The notes under the pieces are model-generated. The model was not told where the DNA came from, searched no databases, and saw only the letters and a list, made by a program, of their open reading frames with translations. DNA of 17,405 nucleotides from Pseudomarimonas sp964350895 (lineage in GTDB: Bacteria > Pseudomonadota > Gammaproteobacteria > Xanthomonadales > Xanthomonadaceae): contig CAYGMG010000081.1 of assembly GCA_964350895.1 (NCBI GenBank), positions 1-17,405 of the forward strand. Direction: 5' to 3'. Numbering within the stretch: position 1 is the stretch's first letter; each line of letters begins with the position of its first letter. Position numbers and translations under genes: made by a program. Positions 1-7,900 of this stretch are shown here, in pieces.

Positions 1-75
1 ATCGGCGGCGCAGACCGAGCGAATTCTGCGATGTACTTCCGGGACAGGACACTAGAGGCCGCCAGCACCGAAGCC

Positions 76-425
76 GTCATTCCCGCGTAGGCGCATTGCT
101 GTCCGCTGAAAGGTGCGAGGACTCGCTTTGGGCCCGCACATCATGCAACGTTTCGAGGTCATCCCCGCGAAGGCGGGGATCCAGCTGTTTGAAGGCTTGT
201 CAAAGACTTGCAGAGCAGGAACTGGACCCCCGCCTGCGCGGGGGTGACGAGGCTGCGAGGGTTTTGACTTCCCCCGGACAGCAGTGCGCCTATGCGGGGC
301 TGAGGGGATCCAAGAAGTGCGGGTTTCCCCGAACACCAATGCGCAATGGCGGAGACCCGGACTTCCGTGTTGCATGCGCCGTCTCGAACAACCCGAGCCG
401 GACACCCGCCTTCGCGGGGGTGATG
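76..425. repeat. Cluster of palindromic dispersed repeats at left edge
   Basis: There is no credible gene in 1-499. A half palindrome lies at 76-93, followed directly by TTGCTGTCCG. A full palindrome lies at 158-184 with stem ATCCCCGC/GCGGGGAT. An inverted full copy lies at 222-248 with stem ACCCCCGC/GCGGGGGT, and a decayed inverted copy at about 399-425. The copies at 158-184 and 222-248 form a head-to-head doublet 37 bp apart, like a REP doublet. Bases 211-296 resemble, in reverse complement, the units at 17195-17280. Open frames crossing this area owe their length to the repeats, which are open in most frames. Confidence 0.85.
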
Positions 426-499
426 GCATCTGGACACTTCGCACATCGCCCTCGCAGCGGCGCGCCCTCGTTCGGCGGATGCGAGCCCGGGGTCAGTGG

Positions 500-1387
500 G
501 TGAGCGCGCCCCAGCGCCTGCCGCCGCTGCATGTAGTGCTGATCGGCATCATCTGCCTCGGCTGGGGCGGCAATTTCCTGGCCTCGGCGGCGGCGTTGAC
601 CGAACTTCCGGCCCTGCTGTTCACCGCCCTGCGCCTGTCCCTGGTCGGCCTGCTGATGCTGCCCTGGCTGCGCCGTCCGCCGCGTGGCCAGTGGGGCACC
701 CTCTTCGCGGTCGCGCTGTGCAACGGCGCCCTGCACTTCGGGCTGAGTTTCTGGGCCCTGCGCATGGCCGGCGATATCTCCTCACCGGCGATCGTCATGC
801 AGACCTACGTCCCGTTGACCGTCCTGCTCTCGGTGCTGTTCCTCGGCGAGCGCATTCGCTGGAAACGGGCCAGCGCGATTGCGGTGAGCTTTGCCGGGGT
901 CCTGGTGCTGGGCTTCGATCCGGTCGTGCTGGACGCTCCGGCGGCCCTGCTGCTGATGCTGATATCGGCGCTGTTCCTGGCCGTCGGCACGGTGATGATG
1001 AGCCGGCTTGCCGGGCTGCATCCGTTCTCGCTGCAGGCCTGGGGCGCCGTGCTCGGAGTTCCGGTGCTTGCCGCAGCCAGCCTGCTGCTGGAAGGCAATC
1101 CCGCGCAGCACCTCGCCGCCACCGGCTGGAAGGGCTGGGGCGGCGTGGTCTACTCGGCCCTGATTGCCTCGGTGCTCTGCCACAGCCTGTTCTTCATCCT
1201 GATCCAGCGCCATCCGGTATCGCAGATCACGCCCTACCTGCTGATCGCCCCGCTGATCGCCATCGTGCTCGGCGTACTGGTCTGGGGGGACATCCTCGGC
1301 CCACGCCTGATCCTCGGCGGCGCCATGGTGCTAGGCGGCGTCCTGGTCATCGCCCTGCGCAACGCCGCAACCTCACGAAAACCGTAG
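500..1387 (+). CDS. DMT-superfamily (EamA) transporter
   Basis: This encodes a 295-residue inner-membrane protein of the drug/metabolite transporter superfamily, which typically exports metabolites or amino acids; the substrate cannot be read from sequence. About ten hydrophobic segments are visible, in two EamA halves. The first helix spans about residues 10-30 (VVLIGIICLGWGGNF). The first half ends with the typical FLGER near 114-118. The second half ends with PLIAIVLGVLVWGD near 251-263 and a Gly-rich last helix. I chose the GTG at 500 because GGGG at 489-492 gives 7-nt spacing and because it starts just before helix 1. An in-frame ATG at 479 is the alternative. The frame stays open back to 284, but that part is repeat sequence. 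The stop TAG at 1385-1387 lies inside a GTAGGGTGCGCC repeat, so the last residues may have been altered by repeat insertion. Confidence 0.88.
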   Translation: MSAPQRLPPLHVVLIGIICLGWGGNFLASAAALTELPALLFTALRLSLVGLLMLPWLRRPPRGQWGTLFAVALCNGALHFGLSFWALRMAGDISSPAIVMQTYVPLTVLLSVLFLGERIRWKRASAIAVSFAGVLVLGFDPVVLDAPAALLLMLISALFLAVGTVMMSRLAGLHPFSLQAWGAVLGVPVLAAASLLLEGNPAQHLAATGWKGWGGVVYSALIASVLCHSLFFILIQRHPVSQITPYLLIAPLIAIVLGVLVWGDILGPRLILGGAMVLGGVLVIALRNAATSRKP

Positions 1388-1410
1388 GGTGCGCCTTGGT
1401 CGCACCGATC
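1384..1410 (+). repeat. GTAGGGTGCGCC-family palindrome, copy 1
   Basis: Imperfect hairpin GGTGCGCC-TTG-GTCGCACC with one mismatched pair. It begins with GTAGG, whose TAG is the stop codon of the DMT transporter gene. It is followed 42 bp later by a second copy in the same orientation. Confidence 0.85.
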
Positions 1411-1425
1411 GCGATGCCCCATGCC

Positions 1426-1451
1426 GTAGGGTGCGCCTTGGGCGCACCGAT
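1426..1451 (+). repeat. GTAGGGTGCGCC-family palindrome, copy 2
   Basis: Perfect stem GGTGCGCC/GGCGCACC with a TTG loop, in direct orientation to copy 1. Together with the inverted copy at 1530-1552 it could also act as a folding structure between the convergent transporter and scoB genes, but no T-run follows. Confidence 0.88.
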
Positions 1452-1529
1452 TACGCTGCCCCAACTGCGCCGGAGAGGCGCACGCAACGCAAATCCCGGC
1501 GCGTCGAGGCGACTCGAAGGGTCGCCGGC

Positions 1530-1552
1530 GGTGCGCCCAAGGCGCACCCTAC
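1530..1552 (-). repeat. GTAGGGTGCGCC-family palindrome, copy 3 (inverted)
   Basis: Reverse-complement copy of the repeat, with perfect 8-bp arms and ending CCCTAC. It lies between the convergent ends of the DMT and scoB genes. With copies 1 and 2 it makes a two-against-one arrangement in a spacer that holds no gene. Confidence 0.88.
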
Positions 1553-1570
1553 GACGCCAGCGCATCTTCT

Positions 1571-1596
1571 GTAGGAGCCAGCTTGCTGGCGATCGC
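1571..1596 (+). repeat. REP-type element (GTAGGAGC family)
   Basis: Begins GTAGGAGC, has the stem GCCAGC-TT-GCTGGC at 1577-1590, and ends GATCGC. This form is well known as a repetitive extragenic palindrome in Pseudomonas and occurs in Xanthomonadales. It sits 25 bp beyond the stop codon of scoB, so it may also stabilise or terminate the scoB transcript; no T-run is seen. Confidence 0.8.
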
Positions 1597-1621
1597 ATCA
1601 AGCCGCAGCGGAACGCCTGGC

Positions 1622-2248
1622 TCAGTGGATCTTGCAACCGGTTTTCTGCTCCAGCTCCTCGCGGCTGACGCCCGGTGCCAGCTCGACCAGCTTGAGGCCG
1701 TCACTGGTGACGTCGAGGACGGCGAGCTCGCTGATGATGCGATCGACCACGCCGACGCCGGTCAGCGGCAGCGAGCACTCGGGCAGGATCTTGTGGTCGC
1801 CGTTCTTGGCGGTGTGCTCCATCAGCACCACTACCCGCTTCACCCCGGCGACCAGGTCCATCGCGCCGCCCATGCCCTTGACCATCTTGCCCGGGATCAT
1901 CCAGTTGGCCAGATCACCCTTTTCGGTCACCTGCATGGCGCCGAGAATGGCAAGGTCAATATGCCCGCCGCGGATCATCGCAAAGCTGTCATGGCTGCCG
2001 AAATAGCTGGCGCCGGCGCGCGCGGTGACGGTCTGCTTCCCGGCATTGATCAGGTCGGCATCGACTTCGGACTCGGTCGGAAACGGGCCGATACCGAGCA
2101 GACCGTTCTCCGACTGCAGCCATACGTCCATCCCCTCGGGGATGAAGTTTGCGACCAGGGTCGGCAGGCCGATGCCGAGGTTCACGTAGGCGCCGTCGGT
2201 GAGTTCCTGCGCGGCGCGCTGGGCCATTTCGTCGCGATTCCAGGGCAT
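1622..2248 (-). CDS. scoB: 3-oxoacid CoA-transferase, subunit B
   Basis: Beta subunit (208 residues, normal family length) of succinyl-CoA:3-oxoacid CoA-transferase. The enzyme moves CoA from succinyl-CoA to acetoacetate and so feeds ketone bodies into acetyl-CoA. The cytosolic heterodimer includes subunit A encoded upstream. The family's catalytic glutamate is Glu47 in the segment LQSENGLLGIGP. The glycine-rich GKMVKGMGGAMDL segment lies at 120-132. The start ATG is preceded by AGGA at good spacing (on the minus strand AGGAACCAAGACG before ATG). Subunit genes are usually adjacent or overlapping, but here 184 bp of repeat-bearing DNA lies between them. The Xanthomonas homologues are sometimes called lpsJ. 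The family assignment is secure; exact acyl preference is inferred. Confidence 0.96.
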   Translation of the reverse strand: MPWNRDEMAQRAAQELTDGAYVNLGIGLPTLVANFIPEGMDVWLQSENGLLGIGPFPTESEVDADLINAGKQTVTARAGASYFGSHDSFAMIRGGHIDLAILGAMQVTEKGDLANWMIPGKMVKGMGGAMDLVAGVKRVVVLMEHTAKNGDHKILPECSLPLTGVGVVDRIISELAVLDVTSDGLKLVELAPGVSREELEQKTGCKIH

Positions 2249-2313
2249 CGTCTTGGTTCCTGTCTTGTCTGTGTGCCGGGCCGCAGCGCCGCAACGCCGC
2301 GCCCCTCGATGTC

Positions 2314-2340
2314 GTCATTCCCGCGCAGGCGGGAATCCAG
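2314..2340 (+). repeat. Palindromic repeat between scoA and scoB (ATTCCC variant)
   Basis: Hairpin ATTCCCGC-GCAG-GCGGGAAT flanked by GTC and CCAG. This is the T/A variant of the stem. It fits the ATTCCC-N8-GGGAAT pattern used to define the Neisseria dRS3 repeat. A decayed inverted partner (TTCGCGAGGATGAC) ends near 2391. The pair fills most of the gap between the two CoA-transferase subunit genes. Confidence 0.85.
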
Positions 2341-2413
2341 CTGTTGCGACCCGCGCCTACTTCCGTAGGCCCTCCGCTTCGCGAGGATGACCTCAGCGGA
2401 ACGGGTCAACGGC

Positions 2414-2436
2414 GGTGCGTCCGAGACGCACCCTAC
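2414..2436 (-). repeat. GTAGGGTGCG-family palindrome, copy 4
   Basis: Inverted copy with stem GGTGCGTC/GACGCACC and TCG loop, read on the minus strand. The change from GCC/GGC to GTC/GAC keeps base pairing. The TAG in its leading GTAGG is the stop codon of scoA (2433-2435), as for copy 1 and the DMT gene. Confidence 0.88.
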
Positions 2437-3161
2437 GCCGCGCGTACCGTGCGTTGCTCGATGCGCTTCTCTGGCGTCGCATTGAGCACGATGCGGTCGA
2501 CGTAGATGCCCGGCAGATGCACGTGATCGGGATCAAAGCTGCCGACCTCGACGATCTCCTCGACCTCGGCCACGCAGGTCTTGCCGGCCATGGCGCAGGC
2601 TGGATTGAAGTTGCGCGCGGTCTTGCGGAACACGAGGTTGCCGGCCTTGTCCGCCTTCCACGCCTTGACCAGCGAAACGTCGGCGGTGAGCGCGGTTTCC
2701 ATCACGTAGTGGTGCTCGCCGAACTGGCGGGTCTCCTTGCCCTCGGCGACGATGGTGCCGTAGCCGGTGCGGGTGAAGAAGGCCGGGATGCCAGCGCCGC
2801 CGGCGCGCAGGCGCTCGGCCAGCGTGCCCTGCGGGTTGAACTCCAGCTCCAGCTCGCCAGCCAGGAACTGGCGCTCGAACTCCTTGTTCTCGCCGACGTA
2901 GGAAGAAATCATCTTCTTGATCTGCCGCGTGCTGAGCAGCTGGCCAAGCCCAAAGCCATCGACGCCGGCATTGTTGGAGATCACCGTCAGCGCCTTGGCG
3001 CCAGAGTCGCGCAGCGCGGCGATCAGCGCCTCGGGAATCCCGCAGAGGCCAAATCCGCCCACCGCCAGGGTCTGCCCGTCGGCCAGCAGACCGTCCAGCG
3101 CGGCCTTGGCCGACGCGAATACCTTGTCCTTGCCGCCGGATGCGGCCGTCGCAGTGCCCAT
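2433..3161 (-). CDS. scoA: 3-oxoacid CoA-transferase, subunit A
   Basis: Alpha subunit (242 residues) of the same CoA-transferase as scoB. Family I signatures are clear: GGFGLCGIPE at 35-44, SYVGENKEFERQ at 87-98, GIPAFFTRTGYGT at 124-136 and GNLVFRKTARNFNP at 174-187. I chose the ATG at 3161 because AGGAGAG stands 6 nt before it and because the homologous region begins just after it (KVFASAKAAL). The frame continues upstream to 3383, but that part is Arg/Pro-rich and unlike the family. It is probably cotranscribed with scoB in spite of the repeat-filled gap. The C-terminal TVRAA and stop run into a GTAGGGTGCG repeat, so the tail may have been reshaped by that element. Confidence 0.95.
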   Translation of the reverse strand: MGTATAASGGKDKVFASAKAALDGLLADGQTLAVGGFGLCGIPEALIAALRDSGAKALTVISNNAGVDGFGLGQLLSTRQIKKMISSYVGENKEFERQFLAGELELEFNPQGTLAERLRAGGAGIPAFFTRTGYGTIVAEGKETRQFGEHHYVMETALTADVSLVKAWKADKAGNLVFRKTARNFNPACAMAGKTCVAEVEEIVEVGSFDPDHVHLPGIYVDRIVLNATPEKRIEQRTVRAA

Positions 3162-3190
3162 GTATCGCTCTCCTGGAACGCAGGTCGCGA

Positions 3191-3220
3191 AGTGTAACGT
3201 TTGTGCACTGCAGCGACAGT
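3191..3220 (-). promoter_or_regulatory. Weak candidate promoter for scoAB
   Basis: On the minus strand a TACACT box (plus-strand 3191-3196) resembles a sigma-70 -10 site about 30 bp before the scoA start. The -35 region at 17-bp spacing (CTGTCG) matches only three of six consensus bases. The divergent spacer 3162-3445 holds no gene, and I saw no convincing promoter for the phosphomannomutase gene in it. Confidence 0.22.
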
Positions 3221-3445
3221 GTCCGAAGGGGCAGGTCCGGGCACCTTCGGCACGCGCACTGCCGGCACCGGCGGGGCGGCGGCCGCGGCGCGGCATGCGT
3301 GCTCCGCGCTTCCGCTTCAGGATGACAGGCCTCGGTCGCCCCCCGGCGGCGCGGCCAAATCCGGCCCAGCGCTCAGTAGCCATCGCGCTCGAGCAAAACC
3401 CCCATCGGTTACCCTACGCGCCGCTCCATCGACCGGACTTCTCGC

Positions 3446-4798
3446 ATGACCCTGCCCTGCTTCAAGGCCTACGACATCCGCGGCCGGGTGCCGGACGAAC
3501 TGGACGAGGATCTGGCCCGGCGCATCGGCGCGGCGCTCTCGACGCAGCTGGGTCCTGGCCCGGTAGTGCTAGGCCGCGATGTCCGCCTGACCAGCCCATC
3601 GCTGCAGGCGGCGCTCGCCGAAGGCCTGATTCAGCAGGGCCGCGAGGTCATCGACATAGGGCTGGGCGGCACCGAGGAGGTCTACTTCCAGACCTTCCAC
3701 CGCGGCGCCGCAGGCGGAGTGATGGTGACCGCCAGCCACAACCCGATGGACTACAACGGCATGAAGCTGGTCCGCGAGGAGAGCCGACCGATCTCCGGTG
3801 ATTCCGGACTGTTCGCGATCCGCGATGCCGCAGCCGACGGCATGCCGACGCCCGCTGCGCAGCGCGGCAGCCAGCGGATCGACCAGGACAAGTCGGCCTA
3901 CATCGCCCACCTGCTCGGCTACGTCGACCGCGCTGCGCTCAAGCCGCTGAAGATCGTCAGCAATCCCGGCAACGGCGGCGCGGGTCTGATCATCGATCAA
4001 CTCGCGCCGCATCTGCCGATCGAATTCATCCGCATCCAGCACGAGCCCGACGGCAGCTTCCCGAACGGCATCCCCAACCCGCTCTTGCCCGAGTGCCGCG
4101 ACGCCACCCGCGACGCCGTGCTGGCCAGCGGCGCCGACTTCGGCATCGCCTGGGACGGCGACTTCGACCGCTGCTTCTTCTTCGACCACACCGGCCGTTT
4201 CATCGAAGGCTACTACCTGGTCGGACTACTTGCCGAAGCCCTGCTGGCCCGCAATCCCGGCGCAAAGATCATCCACGACCCGCGACTGACCTGGAACACC
4301 ATCGAGCAGGTCACCGCCGCCGGCGGCATCCCGGTGCAGAGCAAGACCGGCCACGCCTTCATCAAGGAGCGCATGCGTGCCGAGGACGCCGTCTACGGAG
4401 GCGAGATGAGCGCCCACCACTACTTTCGCGACTTCGCCTACTGCGACTCCGGGATGATCCCCTGGCTGCTGATCGCCGACCTGATCTCGCGCAGCGGTCG
4501 CACACTCGCCGACCTGGTCGAAGCCCGCATGGCCGCCTTCCCCTGCAGCGGCGAGATCAACTTCAAAGTCGCCGACGTCAAGGCCAGCATCGCCGCCATC
4601 GAAGCCGAGTACGCTCCGAAAGCCGTGACCATCGACCACACCGATGGCCTGTCGCTGGAGTTCGAAGACTGGCGCTTCAGCCTGCGCGGCTCGAACACCG
4701 AGCCGGTGCTGCGGCTGAACGTGGAAACCCGGGGCGACTGCGAGAGCCTGGACAGGTTCGTCCAGGCTCTTTCCACGCGAATCAACAGCCGACGCTGA
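3446..4798 (+). CDS. manB: Phosphomannomutase (CpsG/ManB/XanA type)
   Basis: This 450-residue alpha-D-phosphohexomutase interconverts mannose-6-P and mannose-1-P, and possibly also the glucose phosphates. It supplies GDP-mannose and related sugar nucleotides for LPS or exopolysaccharide. All four family loops are visible: TASHNP at 95-100 with phosphoserine Ser97, metal-binding DGDFDR at 237-242, sugar-binding GEMSAHHYF at 319-327, and phosphate-binding RGSNTEP at 414-420. The N-terminus CFKAYDIRGRVP and the block PDGSFPNGIPNPLLPECR closely resemble E. coli CpsG, whose length is also about 450. No strong ribosome site precedes the ATG. It is transcribed alone, divergent from scoA and convergent with the giant surface gene. 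Whether it is a dual phosphomannomutase/phosphoglucomutase cannot be settled from sequence. Confidence 0.95.
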   Translation: MTLPCFKAYDIRGRVPDELDEDLARRIGAALSTQLGPGPVVLGRDVRLTSPSLQAALAEGLIQQGREVIDIGLGGTEEVYFQTFHRGAAGGVMVTASHNPMDYNGMKLVREESRPISGDSGLFAIRDAAADGMPTPAAQRGSQRIDQDKSAYIAHLLGYVDRAALKPLKIVSNPGNGGAGLIIDQLAPHLPIEFIRIQHEPDGSFPNGIPNPLLPECRDATRDAVLASGADFGIAWDGDFDRCFFFDHTGRFIEGYYLVGLLAEALLARNPGAKIIHDPRLTWNTIEQVTAAGGIPVQSKTGHAFIKERMRAEDAVYGGEMSAHHYFRDFAYCDSGMIPWLLIADLISRSGRTLADLVEARMAAFPCSGEINFKVADVKASIAAIEAEYAPKAVTIDHTDGLSLEFEDWRFSLRGSNTEPVLRLNVETRGDCESLDRFVQALSTRINSRR

Positions 4799-4810
4799 GG
4801 ATCGCGCACC

Positions 4811-4905
4811 GACCCCGGGGTCGTCAGCCCGGACGCGGGCTCAGGCCGTTCGGACCAGGGCAGGTCCGAACAGCACCAACCGAGGGGCAGCGCGGTCAGC
4901 TGCCC
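4811..4905. terminator. Hairpin cluster between convergent genes
   Basis: The 114-bp gap between the phosphomannomutase and surface-protein stops holds four inverted repeats. They are the 12-bp palindrome GACCCCGGGGTC (4811-4822), AGCCCG/CGGGCT (4826-4841), GTTCGGACC/GGTCCGAAC with a 6-nt loop (4848-4871) and GGGCAGC/GCTGCCC (4885-4905). The third is the strongest, with nine perfect pairs. No T-run follows on either strand, so these are only likely to stop or protect transcripts from both sides. Confidence 0.45.
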
Positions 4906-4912
4906 GCCTTGC

Positions 4913-7900
4913 TCAGCTCTCTCGCAGCAGCGCCTGCCTGCCCAGCAGGGCAAGCAGCAATCCCATTAGCAGCAAGGCCCATGGGCTGCCCACCGGGATC
5001 ACAGTTGGCAACGAGGTGACCGTCCCCGGCGCGCTGACTGCGGCGCCGCTCACGCTGCCGCCGCCATTGATGGCGATTACCGAGAAGGTGTAGACGCCCG
5101 CAGGCAGGCTGGTGAAGGCGCAGGTGGTCGGCGGGGGGCTTCCGGTGACCACGCACTGGCGTCCACCGGGCTGCGCGGTCACCTCGTAACGGGTGATCGG
5201 AAGCCCACCGTTATCCAGCGGCGCAAGCCAGCTGACCACGGCCTGACCCGGCGGCGTACTGACGGTCACGTTGCGTGGCGCCGAGGGCGTGGTGAATGGC
5301 GTTGCCGTCACCGAGGCGCTTGCAGCACCCGCGCCCACGGCATTGACGCCGCGCAGGCGCACCACGTAGGCCTGCCCGTTGACCAGCCCGCTGATCGTCG
5401 CCGGGCTGCCGGTCACCGGAGGCGCGAACGCTGTCCAGGTCAGACCGTCGTCAAGGCTGTACTCGTGGTTGAGCAGGGCTGACCCATTGTCAGCACCGGG
5501 GCTATAGGTCAGCTGCAGCGCGCCATCCTGTCCGTTGGCGGCAAGGCCAAGCGGCGCCAGCGGCACGCCCGCTGGGGTTGCCGTCACCGTGGCCGAGGCG
5601 GCGCTCGGCCCGACGCTGCTCACGGCGCGGATCACGATGTTGTAGCTCGTTCCATTGATCAGACCGCTGATGACACCCGGCGACATGCTGATCGGCGGGC
5701 TGAAGGTGAGCCAGCTCAGTCCGCCGTCAAGGCTGTACTGGTAGCCGGTGATCGCCGCGCCGTTGTCGGCGCCGGCGACGAAGCTGACGGTGATCTGCTG
5801 GTCGCCCGACACCGCTGCCAGTCCCGTTGGCGCATCAGGCACCGCCGCGGGAACGACATTGACCGTTGCGCTTGCCGGACCGGTGCCGACGCCATTGATC
5901 GCACGCAGCTGTACCGCGTAGCTGACGCCATTGGTCAAACCGGAAATGCTGACCGGCGAGGTCGCCACCGGCGGCGCGAACGGCGTCCAGCTTGCGCCGG
6001 CATCCAGACTGAACTCATAGTTCAGTACCGCCGATCCGTTCGCGGCAGCGGGAGTGAAGGCGATGCTCGCGGACTGGTTACCGGGCGATGCCACCAAGCC
6101 CGTCGGTGCACCTGGAAGGGTGGCAGGAGTCGCCGCCACCACGGCGCTGGCAAGGCCAGGGCCGACCCCGTTCACCGCGCGCAGGCTCAGGCTGTAGTTG
6201 ACGCCATTGGTCAGCCCGGTAATGACCACCGGTGAGCCGGTCACCGCGGGCATGAATGCAGTCCAGCTCCCGCCACCGTCAAGGCTGTACTCGTAGTTGC
6301 TGATCGGATCGCCGTTGGCCGGTGCATTGGTGAAGCTCAGGCCGATCTGCTGATCGCCGGGCGTGGCCACGAGGTTGGTTGGCGCACCGGGCACTGCTGC
6401 GGGAGTGACCGCAATCGCTGCCGTGGCCGGACCAGGGCCGACCGAGTTCACCGCGCGCAAGGCAATCTGGTAGAGCGTACCGTTGACCAGACCGGGGATC
6501 GTCTGCGGCGAGGTGGTGACTGGCGGCGCGAAGGCAGTCCAGCTGCCGCCGCCGTTCAGCGAGTACTCGTAGTTGACCACTGGCCGCCCGCCATCGCTCG
6601 CCGGCGCCATAAAGCTCAGCTGGGCCGACTGGTCTCCGCGAACCGCGCTGAAACTTAGCGGAACGCTTGGAGGCGACAGCACCACGGTCAGCGGCGTCGG
6701 GTCGTTCTCGCCGGCTTCGTTGGGCTCCCTGTCGCCGTCGGCATCGGGCTCGGTGCCGGCATCGGACGGGTCACTCAGCACGCTGCTGTTGGGCGCCGTT
6801 CCGCTCGCGAAGGCCTGGCTTGCGTACACACCGGGGCCGCTGCCGGCGTCGAACAGCTGGCTGACCTCGACCACCACACGCAGTCGCGCGGTGTCTCCGG
6901 TCACCAGCTGGCCGGCGCTGAGCAGGGCAGTCTGGGCGGAGCCATCGAAACCCGCGTTCAGGGTCAGCGTGCCCGGGTCATCGATCCATTGCGGGGCGAC
7001 GGAAATGCTGTAGTTGCCGGCGCCGAACACCGCGTCGAGACTGTGGGTCAGACCGACCACCGCATCGACATTGCCGAGGTTCTCGAGGTAGTAGTCGAAG
7101 GTCACCTGATCGACCGCAACCACCGCGGTGTGCGCCGCGCCGATGGCCGGGCGCTGGGCAATGGTGAAGACCGTCGGATCGTCCTCGCCTGGCTCGCTGG
7201 GATCGGTGTCGCCGTCGGGATCCGGGTCGGTTCCGGCGTCCGACAGGTCGGTCTCGCCATCCGCCGTGAGCAGGCTTTGATTGCTGTAGACACCCAGACC
7301 CGAGCCGACGTCAGCGAGCTGATCGACGCGCACCACGAGGTCGATCAGGTCGGTCTGGCCGGCACCCACGACGCCGCTGGCGACCACCGTGTTGGCGCTG
7401 CCGGTGAAGGCCGGATTGGGAATCAGGTCGCGCAGGATCGGCGCACGCGGCCCCTGCACCAGAGTGTAGTTCCCGGCGCCGAACACGGCGTCCAGATTGT
7501 CAGTGAAACTGATCGAGCCTGGCGAGGCAGTGCCGAGATTCTCGACCCGGAACTCGAAGGTCACCTCGTCGCCGTTGACGATCGCATTCTTGGCGATGCC
7601 TATGCGGGCTGCTGCCAGGGAGAAAACGCTTGGATCATCCTCACCCGCATCATTACCAAGGCCATTGCCGTTCGGGTCGGGGTCAGTGCCGCTGTCCGAG
7701 CGATCAAACGCAGCGGCGCCGAGCGGCGCCGTACCCGACGCCTGTGCCTGGGCGCTGAACGCGCCAAGACCCAGCCCCTGATCCACCACATTGGTGACCT
7801 GAACGATAAAGCGCAGCTGGGCGGTGTCCAGGGCCGCAAGGCTGCTTCCTGCGCCCAGCAGCTCGATATTGCCGGCGCCGGTGAAGCCGGCATTGAGGCT

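Noticed and set aside
96..503. Open frames over the left edge that contain SSPRRRGSS-type peptides
   Set aside because: These are translations of the dispersed palindrome, a common source of false small proteins.
496..1668. Plus-strand open frame overlapping the DMT transporter in another frame
   Set aside because: Arg/Pro/Ala-rich translation without hydrophobic segments; the transporter frame has the family motifs.
3162..3383. N-terminal extension of scoA by 74 codons
   Set aside because: The extension is Arg/Pro/Gly-rich and unlike CoA-transferases, and a good ribosome site (AGGAGAG) precedes the ATG at 3161.
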